From: Anderseniella sp.
GTDB lineage: Bacteria; Pseudomonadota; Alphaproteobacteria; Rhizobiales; Aestuariivirgaceae
NCBI GenBank assembly: GCA_028289645.1
Contig: JANQOK010000008.1
Span: forward strand, 558,001 to 622,000
Reading direction: 5' to 3'
Length of the DNA stretch: 64,000 nt
The translations under genes and the position numbers were made by a program. The stretch's first letter is position 1, and the number at the start of each line of letters is the position of its first letter. The notes below the pieces were generated by a model. The model did no database searches. It saw only the letters and a list, made by a program, of their open reading frames with translations, and was not told the DNA's origin. Positions 7,007 through 15,958 of this stretch are shown here, one piece after another.

Positions 7007-8068
7007 CTATCGATGATGCAGCATGCGGCCGATCGTGTTCATCAGTATCTGCGCAGCAAGAATGCTCGTGGATCCGGTCTGGTCATAATCCGGTGCCACC
7101 TCAACAAGATCGAGACCGGCAATAGTACCCTGCCTGCACAGGCCATCCAGCAATTCAAGCACCTCATAATACAGGAACCCGCCATGGCTCGGTGTGCCGG
7201 TGCCCGGTGCAATCGATGGGTCGAAGGCATCGATGTCAATGGTGACATAGTAACGGACGCCCTTGGGAACTCGCTCCAGCATGCCGTCAACCCCGAGCTT
7301 ACGGAACTGACGCACCGACTGGATGTCGGACCCCATCTTGCGTGCATCCTCATAGCCATCGCGTGCCGTCGACGAAACATTGCGAATGCCGATCTGGCTC
7401 AGCCCTGTCACATAACTCTTCTCGGCAGCGCGGCGCATGGGATTGCCGTGACCAAAACGGACACCGTGGCGCTCGTCGACGAAGTCCAGATGGGCATCTA
7501 TCTGCACAACGTGGACCGGGTCCTGATCATCAAAGGCGTTGATGCAGGGTATGTTGATCGAATGATCCCCGCCCAGCACCACCGGGATGGCATTGGCCTT
7601 CAGAATCTTGCGCACACCGTGCTCGATATTGGCGTGACTGTTGACGGTGTCCGTGTGGACAATGTCGGCATCACCGATATCGACAATGCGGGTCTTGCCG
7701 ACCGGCAGATATACGATGTCATCTTCATGGTCGTAGGCGCCCGCATGGCCAAAAGAAAACAGCGTCGATGCCTCGCGAATGGCGCGCGGCCCCATGCGCG
7801 CGCCGGAGCGCCACTGGCAACCGAAATCATAGGGCGCGCCCATTACCGCCACATCGGCGTCAATGGCGTCCCAGTCTTCGACGTATGGGTACTTTCCAAA
7901 TGTGCAGATTCCAACAAACGGCAGGTTCAGGCGGCCGCTCTCATATCCATGCGATGACAAGGCAATTCTCCCAGACTTCAGATCCGCAGTGTCGGTCAGA
8001 TCATCCCAGCATTCTGCAAAATGGCAATACCAATTTTCAGCTGCAATCGGGCTATCCCGCTCTTTCAA
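7007..8068 (-). CDS. Agmatinase/ureohydrolase family protein
   Basis: A 353-residue Mn-dependent ureohydrolase. Metal ligands are seen in GGDHS (about 169-173), DAHLDFVDE (about 193-201) and DIDAFDPSIAPGTGTPSHGG (about 276-295). It would hydrolyse a guanidino substrate such as agmatine or guanidinobutyrate to urea and an amine. The open frame starts at a TTG at 8068 and no ATG is available before the catalytic core, so the start is uncertain. The N-terminal 50 residues are unlike short agmatinases. A second, variant ureohydrolase lies at 50.7 kb. Confidence 0.88.
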   Translation of the reverse strand: MKERDSPIAAENWYCHFAECWDDLTDTADLKSGRIALSSHGYESGRLNLPFVGICTFGKYPYVEDWDAIDADVAVMGAPYDFGCQWRSGARMGPRAIREASTLFSFGHAGAYDHEDDIVYLPVGKTRIVDIGDADIVHTDTVNSHANIEHGVRKILKANAIPVVLGGDHSINIPCINAFDDQDPVHVVQIDAHLDFVDERHGVRFGHGNPMRRAAEKSYVTGLSQIGIRNVSSTARDGYEDARKMGSDIQSVRQFRKLGVDGMLERVPKGVRYYVTIDIDAFDPSIAPGTGTPSHGGFLYYEVLELLDGLCRQGTIAGLDLVEVAPDYDQTGSTSILAAQILMNTIGRMLHHR

Positions 8069-8156
8069 ATGCAGGGTCCAAGAAGCTGATTTTAATGACT
8101 TTTCTCACCTTTCGCACGGACATGAGAAACTCACTTCTATTGCAGGTTGTGGGCGG

Positions 8157-8711
8157 TCAGAAAACCTTGCGAACCGTATCCCCGACCGTCACACGCCCAT
8201 CCTGCACCACCCGGCCATATATGCCGCGCAGCCGGTGCGTCCGTCCCTCCCCGGTATTGACAAACACACAGGCATCGCGGCCATAGCGTTCGATGAAGCT
8301 GTCGCAACCGTTGTGGGGCGTATCGGTGATCTCGATGACGGCGGTGCCGATGGCAAGACGGGTGCCGGGCGGCGTGTTGCCGGGCGTCAGGTCCATGTCG
8401 ATGAACAGGTTGTCACCGGCCGGCGACCAGTTGTCCCGCTCTTGTGCAATGAGCGCAATGCAGCGGGCATTCATGATGCAAATCTGGACATCGGGATGCG
8501 GCTTGCCGTCTTCCGTCGACATCCAGCATCCTTTGGCCCAGTGATCGCCATGGGTGCCGCCGGCGAGAGAGATTTCGCAAGTGTCGAGTTCGCGGCGCTC
8601 GCCTTCACTTGGGCGAATGACAATGCTCTTGAGCTCTCCGTCGTCCTTTGGAGAAGCAAGAATATCGGCAAGCCCGGCGCGCAGTTCGGTCATACTCAGA
8701 TGGCTCGGCAT
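8157..8711 (-). CDS. MOSC domain-containing protein
   Basis: A 184-residue protein. LKSIVIRPSEGERRELDTCEISLAGGTHGDHW fits the start of a MOSC (MoCo sulfurase C-terminal) domain. The central strand IAIGTAVIEITDTPHNGC carries the conserved Cys that in MOSC proteins handles sulfur, and GIYGRVVQDGRVTVGD closes the barrel. Likely a sulfur-carrier or molybdopterin-linked redox protein. The start is well set by AAGGAG before the ATG at 8711. It precedes the agmatinase-family gene on the same strand by 88 bp; a functional link is not obvious. Confidence 0.87.
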   Translation of the reverse strand: MPSHLSMTELRAGLADILASPKDDGELKSIVIRPSEGERRELDTCEISLAGGTHGDHWAKGCWMSTEDGKPHPDVQICIMNARCIALIAQERDNWSPAGDNLFIDMDLTPGNTPPGTRLAIGTAVIEITDTPHNGCDSFIERYGRDACVFVNTGEGRTHRLRGIYGRVVQDGRVTVGDTVRKVF

Positions 8712-8903
8712 GGCTACTCCTTATGGCAGCGCGTAATTTTCCAGGCTGTCCGTCCTAGCTGACACGGCGCTGCGTGACAAGCTGCCAACGCACCAGCCGG
8801 CCGCCAGCCCTGGGTGGATTTTTTCCTGGTCGTTAATCGTGCTAACCTGCTGGCAGGGGCAAAAAGACAACGGCTGTAATTCCTGGAACCGGATGGTGTA
8901 GCG

Positions 8904-9221
8904 ATGATTTATCATGTACAGGCCAGATTTCGCGCCGACACTGCAGCAGAGTTTCTGACAAAACTCACCGATGGAACCATAAGCGCCCAGCGCCCTGACG
9001 GAGCCGAACTGGTAGCTTCCATGGAGCGCGCCATCGTCAATGCCGAAGGTGAGACGGAATGGAGCGAGCTTTGTTATTGCGAGCCGCCGCTGGCGCATGA
9101 ACGCGCGACGGTGCTCGATCTGCATTTCGACGACATCCGGACAGAGCCGATCGAGGCCTACGCGCGCTACGAGGGCCAAGCCTTCATGGAGTATCTTGAG
9201 GAGCTGGTATCGAAAGAATAG
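8904..9221 (+). CDS. Conserved hypothetical protein
   Basis: A 105-residue, acidic, cytosolic protein beginning MIYHVQARFRADTAAEFLTKL and continuing TDGTISAQRPDGAELVASMERA, LCYCEPPLAHERATVLDLHFD and YEGQAFMEYLEELV. I recall similar short proteins of unknown function in alphaproteobacteria, with the same DGTI...RPDG...M and CYC.PPLAHER blocks. The ATG follows a weak purine stretch. It is flanked upstream by the divergent MOSC gene and downstream by repeat locus C. Confidence 0.72.
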   Translation: MIYHVQARFRADTAAEFLTKLTDGTISAQRPDGAELVASMERAIVNAEGETEWSELCYCEPPLAHERATVLDLHFDDIRTEPIEAYARYEGQAFMEYLEELVSKE

Positions 9222-9244
9222 CGGTCGGGCAGCCTTCTATTTTG

Positions 9245-9425
9245 TTTGTCGAACAACTCATCCTCGCTGCGCCCGAGCTGTTCTGCGATCCTGAACAACC
9301 GTTGTGCAGGCGTCATTCCAGCGGAGGCTGGGATGGCGGCCATAATGAACACCTTCCGAAGCACGCAAGTGCTGAGGCAAGCCCGAGGATGACACACAGA
9401 GAGGGTTTTCGGACCGGGACAAACC
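9245..9425. repeat. Mosaic intergenic repeat, locus C
   Basis: It begins with GTCGAACAACTCATCCTCGC and GCCCGAGCTGTTCTG, a diverged copy of the locus A direct repeat. GTCATTCCAGCGGAGGCTGG (near 9312) follows, then CGCAAGTGCTGAGGCAAG (near 9363) fused directly to CCCGAGGATGACA, which in locus B belongs to the inner inverted pair. This module shuffling shows that A, B and C are mosaics of one family. Confidence 0.78.
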
Positions 9426-9453
9426 CCGGTATCGCGTGCTCATGTGCCGGCGG

Positions 9454-10425
9454 CTATTTCTGGTACGGCTCGCCGATCGCCGAAGGCGGTGATGACCTGC
9501 CGACAAACCCGGCCAGCAGCAGCACGGTCATGATGTAGGGCAATGCCAGCATCAGCTGCGTCGGCGCTTCGCCGATCAGCGGGATGTCGACGCCCTGCAA
9601 GCGCGCGCTGGCCGCCTCCAGGAAGCCGAACAGCAGGCAGGCCAGCAGTACCGGCACCGGTCGCCAATTGCCGAAGATGACCGCGGCCAGCGCAATGTAG
9701 CCCTTGCCGGCCGACATCTCGCGGACAAACCCGGCGCCCTGGGCAGTTGACAGATAGGCGCCGGCCAGGCCGCAGAACAGGCCGGTCAGGATCACCGCCC
9801 GGTAGCGCAGCCAGGTCACCGACACACCGGCGCTGTCGACGGCCTCGGGCACCTCCCCGACGGCGCGCAGGCGCAGGCCGAACCGGGTCTTGTACAGCAG
9901 CAGGGCGGTGACCGGCACCATGATGAGCGCCACGTAGACCAGGATGTTGTGGTTGCTGATGAGTTCCCGGTAAACCGGGCCGAGCACGGGAACGGCGTCA
10001 AACGCATCGACGAACCACCACTCAACCGGGCGAAACCGTTCCGTGTTGCCGAGCGGCGGTGTCTGCCCGCCCTGCCTGAACAGGGCAATGCCGACGGTGA
10101 CCGTCAGGCCGGATGCCAGCATGTTGATGGCCAGGCCGCTGACCACCTGGTTGCCGCGATGGGTGATGCAGGCAAAGCCGTGGATCAGCGCCAGGATCAC
10201 GCAGGACAGAATCGCGCAGATCGCGCCGAGCCAGACCGACCCGCTCAGCGAGGCGATGGTTGCGGCCACGAACGCGCCCATCAGCAGCTTGCCCTCTAAC
10301 GATATGTCGATGATGCCGGAGCGTTCGGAGAAGATGCCCGCCATGGCGCACAGGATGAGCGGTGTCGCCACCCTGAGCGTGGCATCCAGCGTCAGCAGGA
10401 ACTGGAAGGCAAAATCCGACATCAC
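9454..10425 (-). CDS. Nucleoside-type ABC transporter permease (second permease)
   Basis: A 323-residue integral membrane protein of the branched-chain/ribose-type permease superfamily (COG1079-like partner of BMP binding proteins). About eight to nine hydrophobic helices are visible. Conserved pieces include GIIDISLEGKLLMGAFVAA, THRGNQVVSGLAINMLASGL and GAGFVREMSAGKGYIALAAVIFGNWRP. With the ATPase and first permease it imports purine/pyrimidine nucleosides into the cytoplasm. Its start overlaps the end of the first permease by 4 bp (10422-10425). It is the last gene of the operon. Confidence 0.93.
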   Translation of the reverse strand: MMSDFAFQFLLTLDATLRVATPLILCAMAGIFSERSGIIDISLEGKLLMGAFVAATIASLSGSVWLGAICAILSCVILALIHGFACITHRGNQVVSGLAINMLASGLTVTVGIALFRQGGQTPPLGNTERFRPVEWWFVDAFDAVPVLGPVYRELISNHNILVYVALIMVPVTALLLYKTRFGLRLRAVGEVPEAVDSAGVSVTWLRYRAVILTGLFCGLAGAYLSTAQGAGFVREMSAGKGYIALAAVIFGNWRPVPVLLACLLFGFLEAASARLQGVDIPLIGEAPTQLMLALPYIMTVLLLAGFVGRSSPPSAIGEPYQK

Positions 10426-11546
10426 GCCTCACCCGCAGCCGGTTTCGGCCGCACCGTCAGCCGGGCCAGCAATCTGGCCAGCGGCGCGGAGAACATGTAG
10501 GCGAGCGCGCCTGAAAACAGCACGATCATGCCTTGGATCAGCAGGACGATTTCCCGGGTGATCGACTGGAATTCGAAATCGAGCTCGGCACCGCCCTGGT
10601 ACAACGCGCCGAACAGCAGGCTGGCAAAGAAGATGCCGACCGGATGATTGCGGCCCATGAGCGCGATGGCGATGCCGGCAAAACCGTATCCGGAAGTGAA
10701 ATTCAGCACCACGCGGTGCTGCACACCGAGAATCTCATTGGTGGCCATCAGCCCGGCGCAGGCACCCGACACAGCCAGCGCAAACACAATGACCATGGGC
10801 ACATTGATGCCGGCATAGTGCGCCGCCTTTGGGTTCTGGCCGACGGCGCGGATTTCGTAGCCAATGCGGGTTTTCCAGATCAGCACCCAGAACCCGAACA
10901 ATGCGGCCAGCGCCAGCAGGAAAGACAGGTTGAGCGGCGATGCGGCGACATTGAAAGACAGGGCATTCAGCATGTCATGCAACTTCGGCATCTGCCCGGC
11001 GGCGGCAAACTGGGCCGTATGCGGCGACTGCTGACCCGGCTGCATGAGCGTGCCGGCCAGCAGCCACACCATGATGGCGCTGGCAATGAAATTGAACATG
11101 ATCGTGGTGATGACGATGTGGCTGCCGCGGTAGGCCTGCAGGTATCCTGGCACTAGCCCCCACACGGCGCCGAACAGCGCGGCAGCCAGCACAGCAAGCG
11201 GGATAACCAGCACCACCGGCGCCATCGGCGCCAGCCACAGGGCCACCAGCCCGGCCCCAAGCCCGCCGATATAGGCCTGGCCCTCGCCGCCGATATTGAA
11301 CATCATCGCCTGGGCAGCGACCGCGACAGCAAGGCCGGTGAAGATGAAATTGGTGGTGTAGTACAGCGTATAGCCAAGGCTGCCGGGATAGACAAAGGCA
11401 CCCTTGATCATCACCTGGATGGCGACGATGGGGTTTTCGCCTAGGGCCAGCACGATGAGCCCGCACACCAGCAGAGCCACGGTCAGGTTGATCAGCGGCA
11501 GAACGAAGACATCGGCCCATCTGGGTAGCGGTGGCGCCGGCGTCAT
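10422..11546 (-). CDS. Nucleoside-type ABC transporter permease (first permease)
   Basis: A 374-residue membrane protein (COG4603-like). The N-terminal helix NLTVALLVCGLIVLAL is followed by the family motif FNIGGEGQAYIGGLGAG; TRIGYEIRAVGQNPKAAHYAG is the cytoplasmic coupling region and GYGFAGIAIALMGRNHPVG the conserved C-terminal loop. It pairs with the shorter permease to form the channel of a BMP-dependent importer. It overlaps the ATPase stop by 4 bp (11543-11546), so the operon is translationally coupled. Confidence 0.93.
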   Translation of the reverse strand: MTPAPPLPRWADVFVLPLINLTVALLVCGLIVLALGENPIVAIQVMIKGAFVYPGSLGYTLYYTTNFIFTGLAVAVAAQAMMFNIGGEGQAYIGGLGAGLVALWLAPMAPVVLVIPLAVLAAALFGAVWGLVPGYLQAYRGSHIVITTIMFNFIASAIMVWLLAGTLMQPGQQSPHTAQFAAAGQMPKLHDMLNALSFNVAASPLNLSFLLALAALFGFWVLIWKTRIGYEIRAVGQNPKAAHYAGINVPMVIVFALAVSGACAGLMATNEILGVQHRVVLNFTSGYGFAGIAIALMGRNHPVGIFFASLLFGALYQGGAELDFEFQSITREIVLLIQGMIVLFSGALAYMFSAPLARLLARLTVRPKPAAGEA

Positions 11547-13099
11547 GACGCGGCCACCCCGGTATCGGCGATACCGGCCATCATGGTGCCGAGCCGGTCC
11601 CGGCCCGCATCGGCACTGTCCAGGATACCCATCTGCCTGCCGTCATTCATGACCATGATGCGGTCGGACAGGCCGATGATCTCATCAAGTTCGGCCGACA
11701 CCAGCAGGATGGCACAGCCCGCATCACGCAGGGCCAGCAACTGCTTGTGGATAAATTCTATGGCGCCAACATCGACGCCCCGGGTCGGCTGGCCGACAAT
11801 CAGGATTTTCGGATTGGTGTCGGTTTCGCGCGCAATGACCAGCTTCTGCTGGTTGCCACCGGAAAACTTCTTGGCCAGCAGCGCCGGATTGTCCGGCCGA
11901 ACGTCATGAGCCGACATGAGCTTGTTGCAATGGGTGGTGACAGCGGCCTCATCGAGGAAGTATCCCGAGCCGTACTCGTCAGACTGGTGATAACCCAGAA
12001 TTGCGTTGCCGCTGGCATCAAAGGACAGGATCAGGCCGAACTGGTGGCGATCTTCCGGGATGTGGGCAATTCGCATGTCACGTATCTGTGCCGGCGTCTT
12101 CGGCGCATCCGGGGTTATGGTTTCGCCAAGCAGCCTGACCGATCCGGCCTCGAAGCTGCGCATGCCGGCGATGACTTCCAGCAACTCGGTCTGGCCGTTG
12201 CCGGACACGCCGGCTATGCCGAAAATCTCACCCGAACGGACATCGAAACTGATATCACTCAGCACCTGCCGGCCCCGCGACGAAGTGCAGGCAAGCCCCG
12301 ATACTTCCAGTAGTATGTCGCTGGGCTGCGCCTGGCCGCGATCAACGCTCAGCAGCACGTCGCGGCCCACCATCAGCCGGGCAAGCTCGGCCGGGCTGGT
12401 CTCGGCGGTGCGCCGGTGTCCGACAATCTCGCCATGGCGCATGACCGACACGGCATCGGTTATGGCCATGATCTCGTCGAGCTTGTGGGTGATCAGCAGC
12501 ACCGTCACACCATCGCGCTTGAGGGCTTTCAGAACCTCGAAAAGCTGGTCGGCCTCTCCCGGTGTCAGCACACCGGTGGGTTCGTCGAGAATGAGAATGC
12601 GGGCGCCGCCCTTGATCGCCTTGATGATCTCCACTCTCTGCCGGGTGCCGACCGGCAAGTCCGCGATTACCGCGTCTGCGTCAACCTCCATGCCGTAATC
12701 ATCAGCCAGCCTTCTCAGGGTGGCGAGGGTGTCGCGCCTGCCAGCTGCCAGCAGCGGCCCGCCCTCGCTGCCCAGCATGACGTTTTCCAGCACCGTCATG
12801 TTTGACACCAGCATGAAATGCTGGTGCACCATGCCAATGCCGAGGCCGATCGCATCGGCACTGGAGCGCAGGGACACCCGCTGCCCGGCCACGTGCATCT
12901 CACCGCTGTCGGCCAGGTAATGGCCATACAGGATGTTCATCAGCGTCGATTTGCCGGCGCCGTTTTCCCCGACGATGCCGTGAATGCTGCCGGCTTCAAC
13001 CCGCAGAGAAACATCCCGGTTCGCCCTGACCGGGCCGAACGACTTGCGGATATCGATCAGCTCGATGGCAGGAGCCGCATTGCTCTGGTCAACTTGCAC
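11543..13099 (-). CDS. ABC transporter ATP-binding protein with two nucleotide-binding domains (nucleoside/sugar type)
   Basis: A 518-residue tandem ATPase of the RbsA/YufO type. Domain 1 has Walker A VGENGAGKSTLMN (about 40-52), a degenerate signature LPVGTRQRVEIIKA and Walker B RILILDEPTGVLTP. Domain 2 has the atypical site GVSGNGQTELLEV in place of a full Walker A, signature FSGGNQQKLVIARE and KILIVGQPTRGVDVG. Asymmetry between the two halves is normal for this family. It energises uptake with the two downstream permeases and the upstream BMP-type binding protein. Confidence 0.94.
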   Translation of the reverse strand: MQVDQSNAAPAIELIDIRKSFGPVRANRDVSLRVEAGSIHGIVGENGAGKSTLMNILYGHYLADSGEMHVAGQRVSLRSSADAIGLGIGMVHQHFMLVSNMTVLENVMLGSEGGPLLAAGRRDTLATLRRLADDYGMEVDADAVIADLPVGTRQRVEIIKAIKGGARILILDEPTGVLTPGEADQLFEVLKALKRDGVTVLLITHKLDEIMAITDAVSVMRHGEIVGHRRTAETSPAELARLMVGRDVLLSVDRGQAQPSDILLEVSGLACTSSRGRQVLSDISFDVRSGEIFGIAGVSGNGQTELLEVIAGMRSFEAGSVRLLGETITPDAPKTPAQIRDMRIAHIPEDRHQFGLILSFDASGNAILGYHQSDEYGSGYFLDEAAVTTHCNKLMSAHDVRPDNPALLAKKFSGGNQQKLVIARETDTNPKILIVGQPTRGVDVGAIEFIHKQLLALRDAGCAILLVSAELDEIIGLSDRIMVMNDGRQMGILDSADAGRDRLGTMMAGIADTGVAAS

Positions 13100-13120
13100 T
13101 GGCGCAGGTCGCCTGCACGA

Positions 13121-14122
13121 TCAGTTCGGGCAGGAACTGTCGCTGCGATAATCGTGCACGCTGATTTTTCCGGCAACAATGTCGGCGCTGGCCGCCTCGA
13201 TCTGAGCTTTCATGTCGTCGCTGATCAGCTTGGCATTGTGCTCGTCGAGCGCCCAGCCGATACCTTTCTCGGCAAGACCCAGCGTGCGCACGCCAGTTTC
13301 AAAGTTGCCGGACATGGCGTCCTTCATGGTTTCATAGGCGGCCACATCAACGCGCTTGAGCATCGAGGTGAGCACCGAACCTGGCGCCAGGTGGTTCTGG
13401 TTGGAATCCACGCCGATCGACATCTTGCCGGCGTCTGCCGCAGCCCGGATGACGCCGATGCCGGTGCCGCCGGCTGCCTGGTAGATCACGTCCGCACCGC
13501 GGTCGATCTGGCTCTGGGCTAACTCTGCGCCCTTGCCAGGGTTGTTCCAGGCAGCAGGCGTGGTGCCGGTCATGTTCTGTAGCACCTCCATGTCGGCCTT
13601 GACTTTCTTGACGCCCTGGACGTAACCGCAGGCGAAGGCACGGATCAGCGGGATGTCCATGCCGCCGACAAAACCGACCTTGCCGGTCTTGGACGCAAGT
13701 GCTGCGGCCATGCCGACCAGATAGCTGCCCTCATGTTCCTTGAAAGCATACTGGCGCAGGTTCGGCTGGTCGAGCCAGCTCACATCGATGATGGCAAACT
13801 TCTTGTCCGGATGCTCAGCCGCCACCTTGTTGATGGCATCGGCCTGGGCAAAGCCGACGCCCAGGATCACCGTTGCACCGCGCTTGGCCATGCGCTGCAT
13901 GGCCTGCTCGCGCTGGGTTTCATTGGTGACCTCGAAGTCCATCACCTTGACGCCGGTCTCTTCCTCGAAGCGCTTGATACCGTTGTAGACACCTTCATTG
14001 AAGGATTTGTCGAACTTGCCGCCCATGTCGTAGACGACAGCGGGCTTGAATTCCTCAGCCCAGGCGATGCTGGACAGCGTGGCGAAGATACCGACTATGA
14101 CAATTCTCAGAATGTTTTGCAT
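13121..14122 (-). CDS. BMP-family ABC transporter substrate-binding protein
   Basis: A 333-residue periplasmic protein with a signal peptide (MQNILRIVIVGIFATLSSIAWA). Family motifs are VVYDMGGKFDKSFNEGVYNGI near the mature N-terminus, GVGFAQADAINKVAAEHPD, VGMAAALASKTGKVGFVGGMDIP and YQAAGGTGIGVIRAA. BMP-family proteins related to TmpC/PnrA bind purine or pyrimidine nucleosides. It lacks a lipobox Cys and is probably a soluble periplasmic receptor. Its gene starts 54 bp after the oxygenase gene and precedes the ATPase by 21 bp. Confidence 0.93.
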   Translation of the reverse strand: MQNILRIVIVGIFATLSSIAWAEEFKPAVVYDMGGKFDKSFNEGVYNGIKRFEEETGVKVMDFEVTNETQREQAMQRMAKRGATVILGVGFAQADAINKVAAEHPDKKFAIIDVSWLDQPNLRQYAFKEHEGSYLVGMAAALASKTGKVGFVGGMDIPLIRAFACGYVQGVKKVKADMEVLQNMTGTTPAAWNNPGKGAELAQSQIDRGADVIYQAAGGTGIGVIRAAADAGKMSIGVDSNQNHLAPGSVLTSMLKRVDVAAYETMKDAMSGNFETGVRTLGLAEKGIGWALDEHNAKLISDDMKAQIEAASADIVAGKISVHDYRSDSSCPN

Positions 14123-14176
14123 TTTCCCTCACCTGTTGCGGCCAAAAAATCGGCCTGGTCTCCACTACCTTTCAGT

Positions 14177-15019
14177 TTATGTAAGCCCGATTTCCTTCAA
14201 CCTCTGTGCCAGGTAATCGCCTGCCGTCAGATCGCCGGTCAGTTTGACATCCGGGCGCGGATGCACGAACAGCGGCATCGAGTAGCGCGACCGGTTGGCG
14301 CTGTCCGGCGGATTGACCACCTGATGCGTCGTTGAAGGATAATATCCGCCCGAAGCCTTGGCCAGCATGTCGCCGGCATTGATGGTGATATAACCTGCCT
14401 GACACGGCACATCGTGCCAGTTGCCCTGCTTGTCGCGGGCCTGCAGACCGGGCTCGCTGCCGGTGACCAGCAGCGTAATCAGGTTGATGTCCTCGTGCGC
14501 GGCAGCGCGCATCTCACCGGGCTCGGCATCGTCCTCGACCGGCGGATAATGCAGCACGCGCAGCAGGTTCTGGGTGCTGTTTTCCACCATTTCGGTCAGC
14601 GGCTGCGAGAAGCCGGCCCTGACATCGTCCGGCGTGTTGCGGTCGAGCCAGCCGAGCAGCAGGCGGCCGATCTCCATCATCCGGGCATGGAAGTTGCGGG
14701 TTACGGCTTCCACATCGGACGGGACCGGCGCTGTCTCGTAGACATGGTAGAATTCCTTCAAATCCTTGTGGGCGCTGTCCTTGGCATTTTCCGACTTGAA
14801 GCCATAATAGCCATGCAGGTCGCCGCGCTGCGCGGTGAAGTCATGCTTGGCCTCGCCGCCGAAAAACTGCTGCCAGGCATCGTACATGCGCGAAATCTCG
14901 TCCGGCTCGACCGGATGGTTCTTCAGGATGGCAAATCCGGTTTCATGCAGGGAGGTGACAAACCTGGTGCCGGCATCGGGATCATTGCAGTCAATGGCAA
15001 GTACGTTGAAGTCCGACAT
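14177..15019 (-). CDS. Isopenicillin N synthase-like 2-oxoglutarate/Fe(II)-dependent oxygenase
   Basis: A 280-residue non-heme iron oxygenase. The start at 15019 (MSDFNVLAIDCND, with AGGGA upstream) replaces a longer open frame that runs into the neighbouring gene. The iron triad is H and D in AAHEDINLITLLV and the distal H in STTHQVVNPP; the 2-oxoglutarate-binding Arg/Ser is in SRYSMPLFVHP. In the operon it sits between a nucleoside hydrolase and a nucleoside importer, so the likely substrate is a nucleobase or nucleoside; fungal thymine-7-hydroxylase belongs to the same superfamily. That substrate assignment is inference. Confidence 0.9.
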   Translation of the reverse strand: MSDFNVLAIDCNDPDAGTRFVTSLHETGFAILKNHPVEPDEISRMYDAWQQFFGGEAKHDFTAQRGDLHGYYGFKSENAKDSAHKDLKEFYHVYETAPVPSDVEAVTRNFHARMMEIGRLLLGWLDRNTPDDVRAGFSQPLTEMVENSTQNLLRVLHYPPVEDDAEPGEMRAAAHEDINLITLLVTGSEPGLQARDKQGNWHDVPCQAGYITINAGDMLAKASGGYYPSTTHQVVNPPDSANRSRYSMPLFVHPRPDVKLTGDLTAGDYLAQRLKEIGLT

Positions 15020-15035
15020 GTATCCCTGGTTCTTT

Positions 15036-15956
15036 TCAAAATCCGCTACTGACAGTATCCAGGAACAGGTTGCGAACCGCATCCACCTCAACCTGCATGC
15101 ATACCGACGCAGGCGGCCTGTCCGACCCGGCGGCGCGGACGGTGCACCCTGTTTCCTCACCATCGACGATAACACGTAAGGGCTGGCGTTCAACCTGAAA
15201 CAGGTCCGGCCGCACAATCGAAACCACCGCCGCCGGATCATGCATGTAGCAGCCGTCAAACCGGTCAACCGAACGATGAAACTCAAAGTAGTGCTGGACG
15301 GCTTCATTGAGAAAGCCGCCCAGGACGGGGGCTTGGGCGGCCAGGTGCGCGAAATGTTCCGGCGTGCATTTCACCTGATGGGTCACGTCAAGCCCGACAA
15401 GGGTGACATCCCAGTCTGCCGCCAACACCATGTCAGCGGCATGCGGGTCCTGCCAGATATTGGCCTCGGCATGGGGTGTAGCGTTGCCGCCTTCATCAAG
15501 ACTGCCGCCCATCACGGTGACCGATTTGACCTTGCCTGCGATCGACGGGTCAAGTTCCAGCGCCCGGGCCAGATTGGTCAGTGGTCCGACCGGGCACAGC
15601 ACAATTTCACCCGGGTGTTCGGTGACGGTGCGGCAGATGAATTCAGCCGCGGTTTCATCCAGTGGCTGTCCGTCCGGCGTGATCGGTGCGACGCCGCCAA
15701 ATCCCTCGCGGCCGTGAATTTCCCAGGCAACCGGCCTGGCGGCCTGCTGGACCGGGCCATCGGCACCGCGCGCCACCGGCACATCAAGGCGGGCCATCTC
15801 GGCAAGCACCTTGGCATTGCGGGTGGCGATGTCGGTGGTGACATTGCCGAATATGCTGGTCAGCCCGACCAGGTCAATGTCGCGGCACAGGCAGGCAAAC
15901 AGCACTGCCATGGCATCGTCTATGCCGGGGTCCGTGTCGATTATGACTTTCTGCAT
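15036..15956 (-). CDS. Inosine-uridine-type nucleoside hydrolase
   Basis: A 306-residue protein. The Ca2+-binding N-terminus IIDTDPGIDDAMAVLFA (residues 4-20) is diagnostic of the IUNH family. GPLTNLARAL and SVTVMGGSLDEGGNATPHAEANIWQDPHAA are the conserved core, and YMHDPAAVVSIV holds the C-terminal metal-site residues. It cleaves the N-glycosidic bond of imported nucleosides to free base and ribose, which the adjacent kinase could phosphorylate. It follows the kinase gene by 2 bp and precedes the oxygenase by 16 bp. Confidence 0.94.
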   Translation of the reverse strand: MQKVIIDTDPGIDDAMAVLFACLCRDIDLVGLTSIFGNVTTDIATRNAKVLAEMARLDVPVARGADGPVQQAARPVAWEIHGREGFGGVAPITPDGQPLDETAAEFICRTVTEHPGEIVLCPVGPLTNLARALELDPSIAGKVKSVTVMGGSLDEGGNATPHAEANIWQDPHAADMVLAADWDVTLVGLDVTHQVKCTPEHFAHLAAQAPVLGGFLNEAVQHYFEFHRSVDRFDGCYMHDPAAVVSIVRPDLFQVERQPLRVIVDGEETGCTVRAAGSDRPPASVCMQVEVDAVRNLFLDTVSSGF

Positions 15957-15958
15957 TG

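Noticed and set aside
6836-7957. Plus-strand open frame of 373 codons
   Set aside because: Antisense to the agmatinase-family gene with conserved metal motifs; GC-rich codon use leaves the opposite frame open.
3088-9425. The repeat loci as a CRISPR array or insertion sequence
   Set aside because: Repeats are irregular in size and order, with no regular spacers, no cas genes and no transposase.
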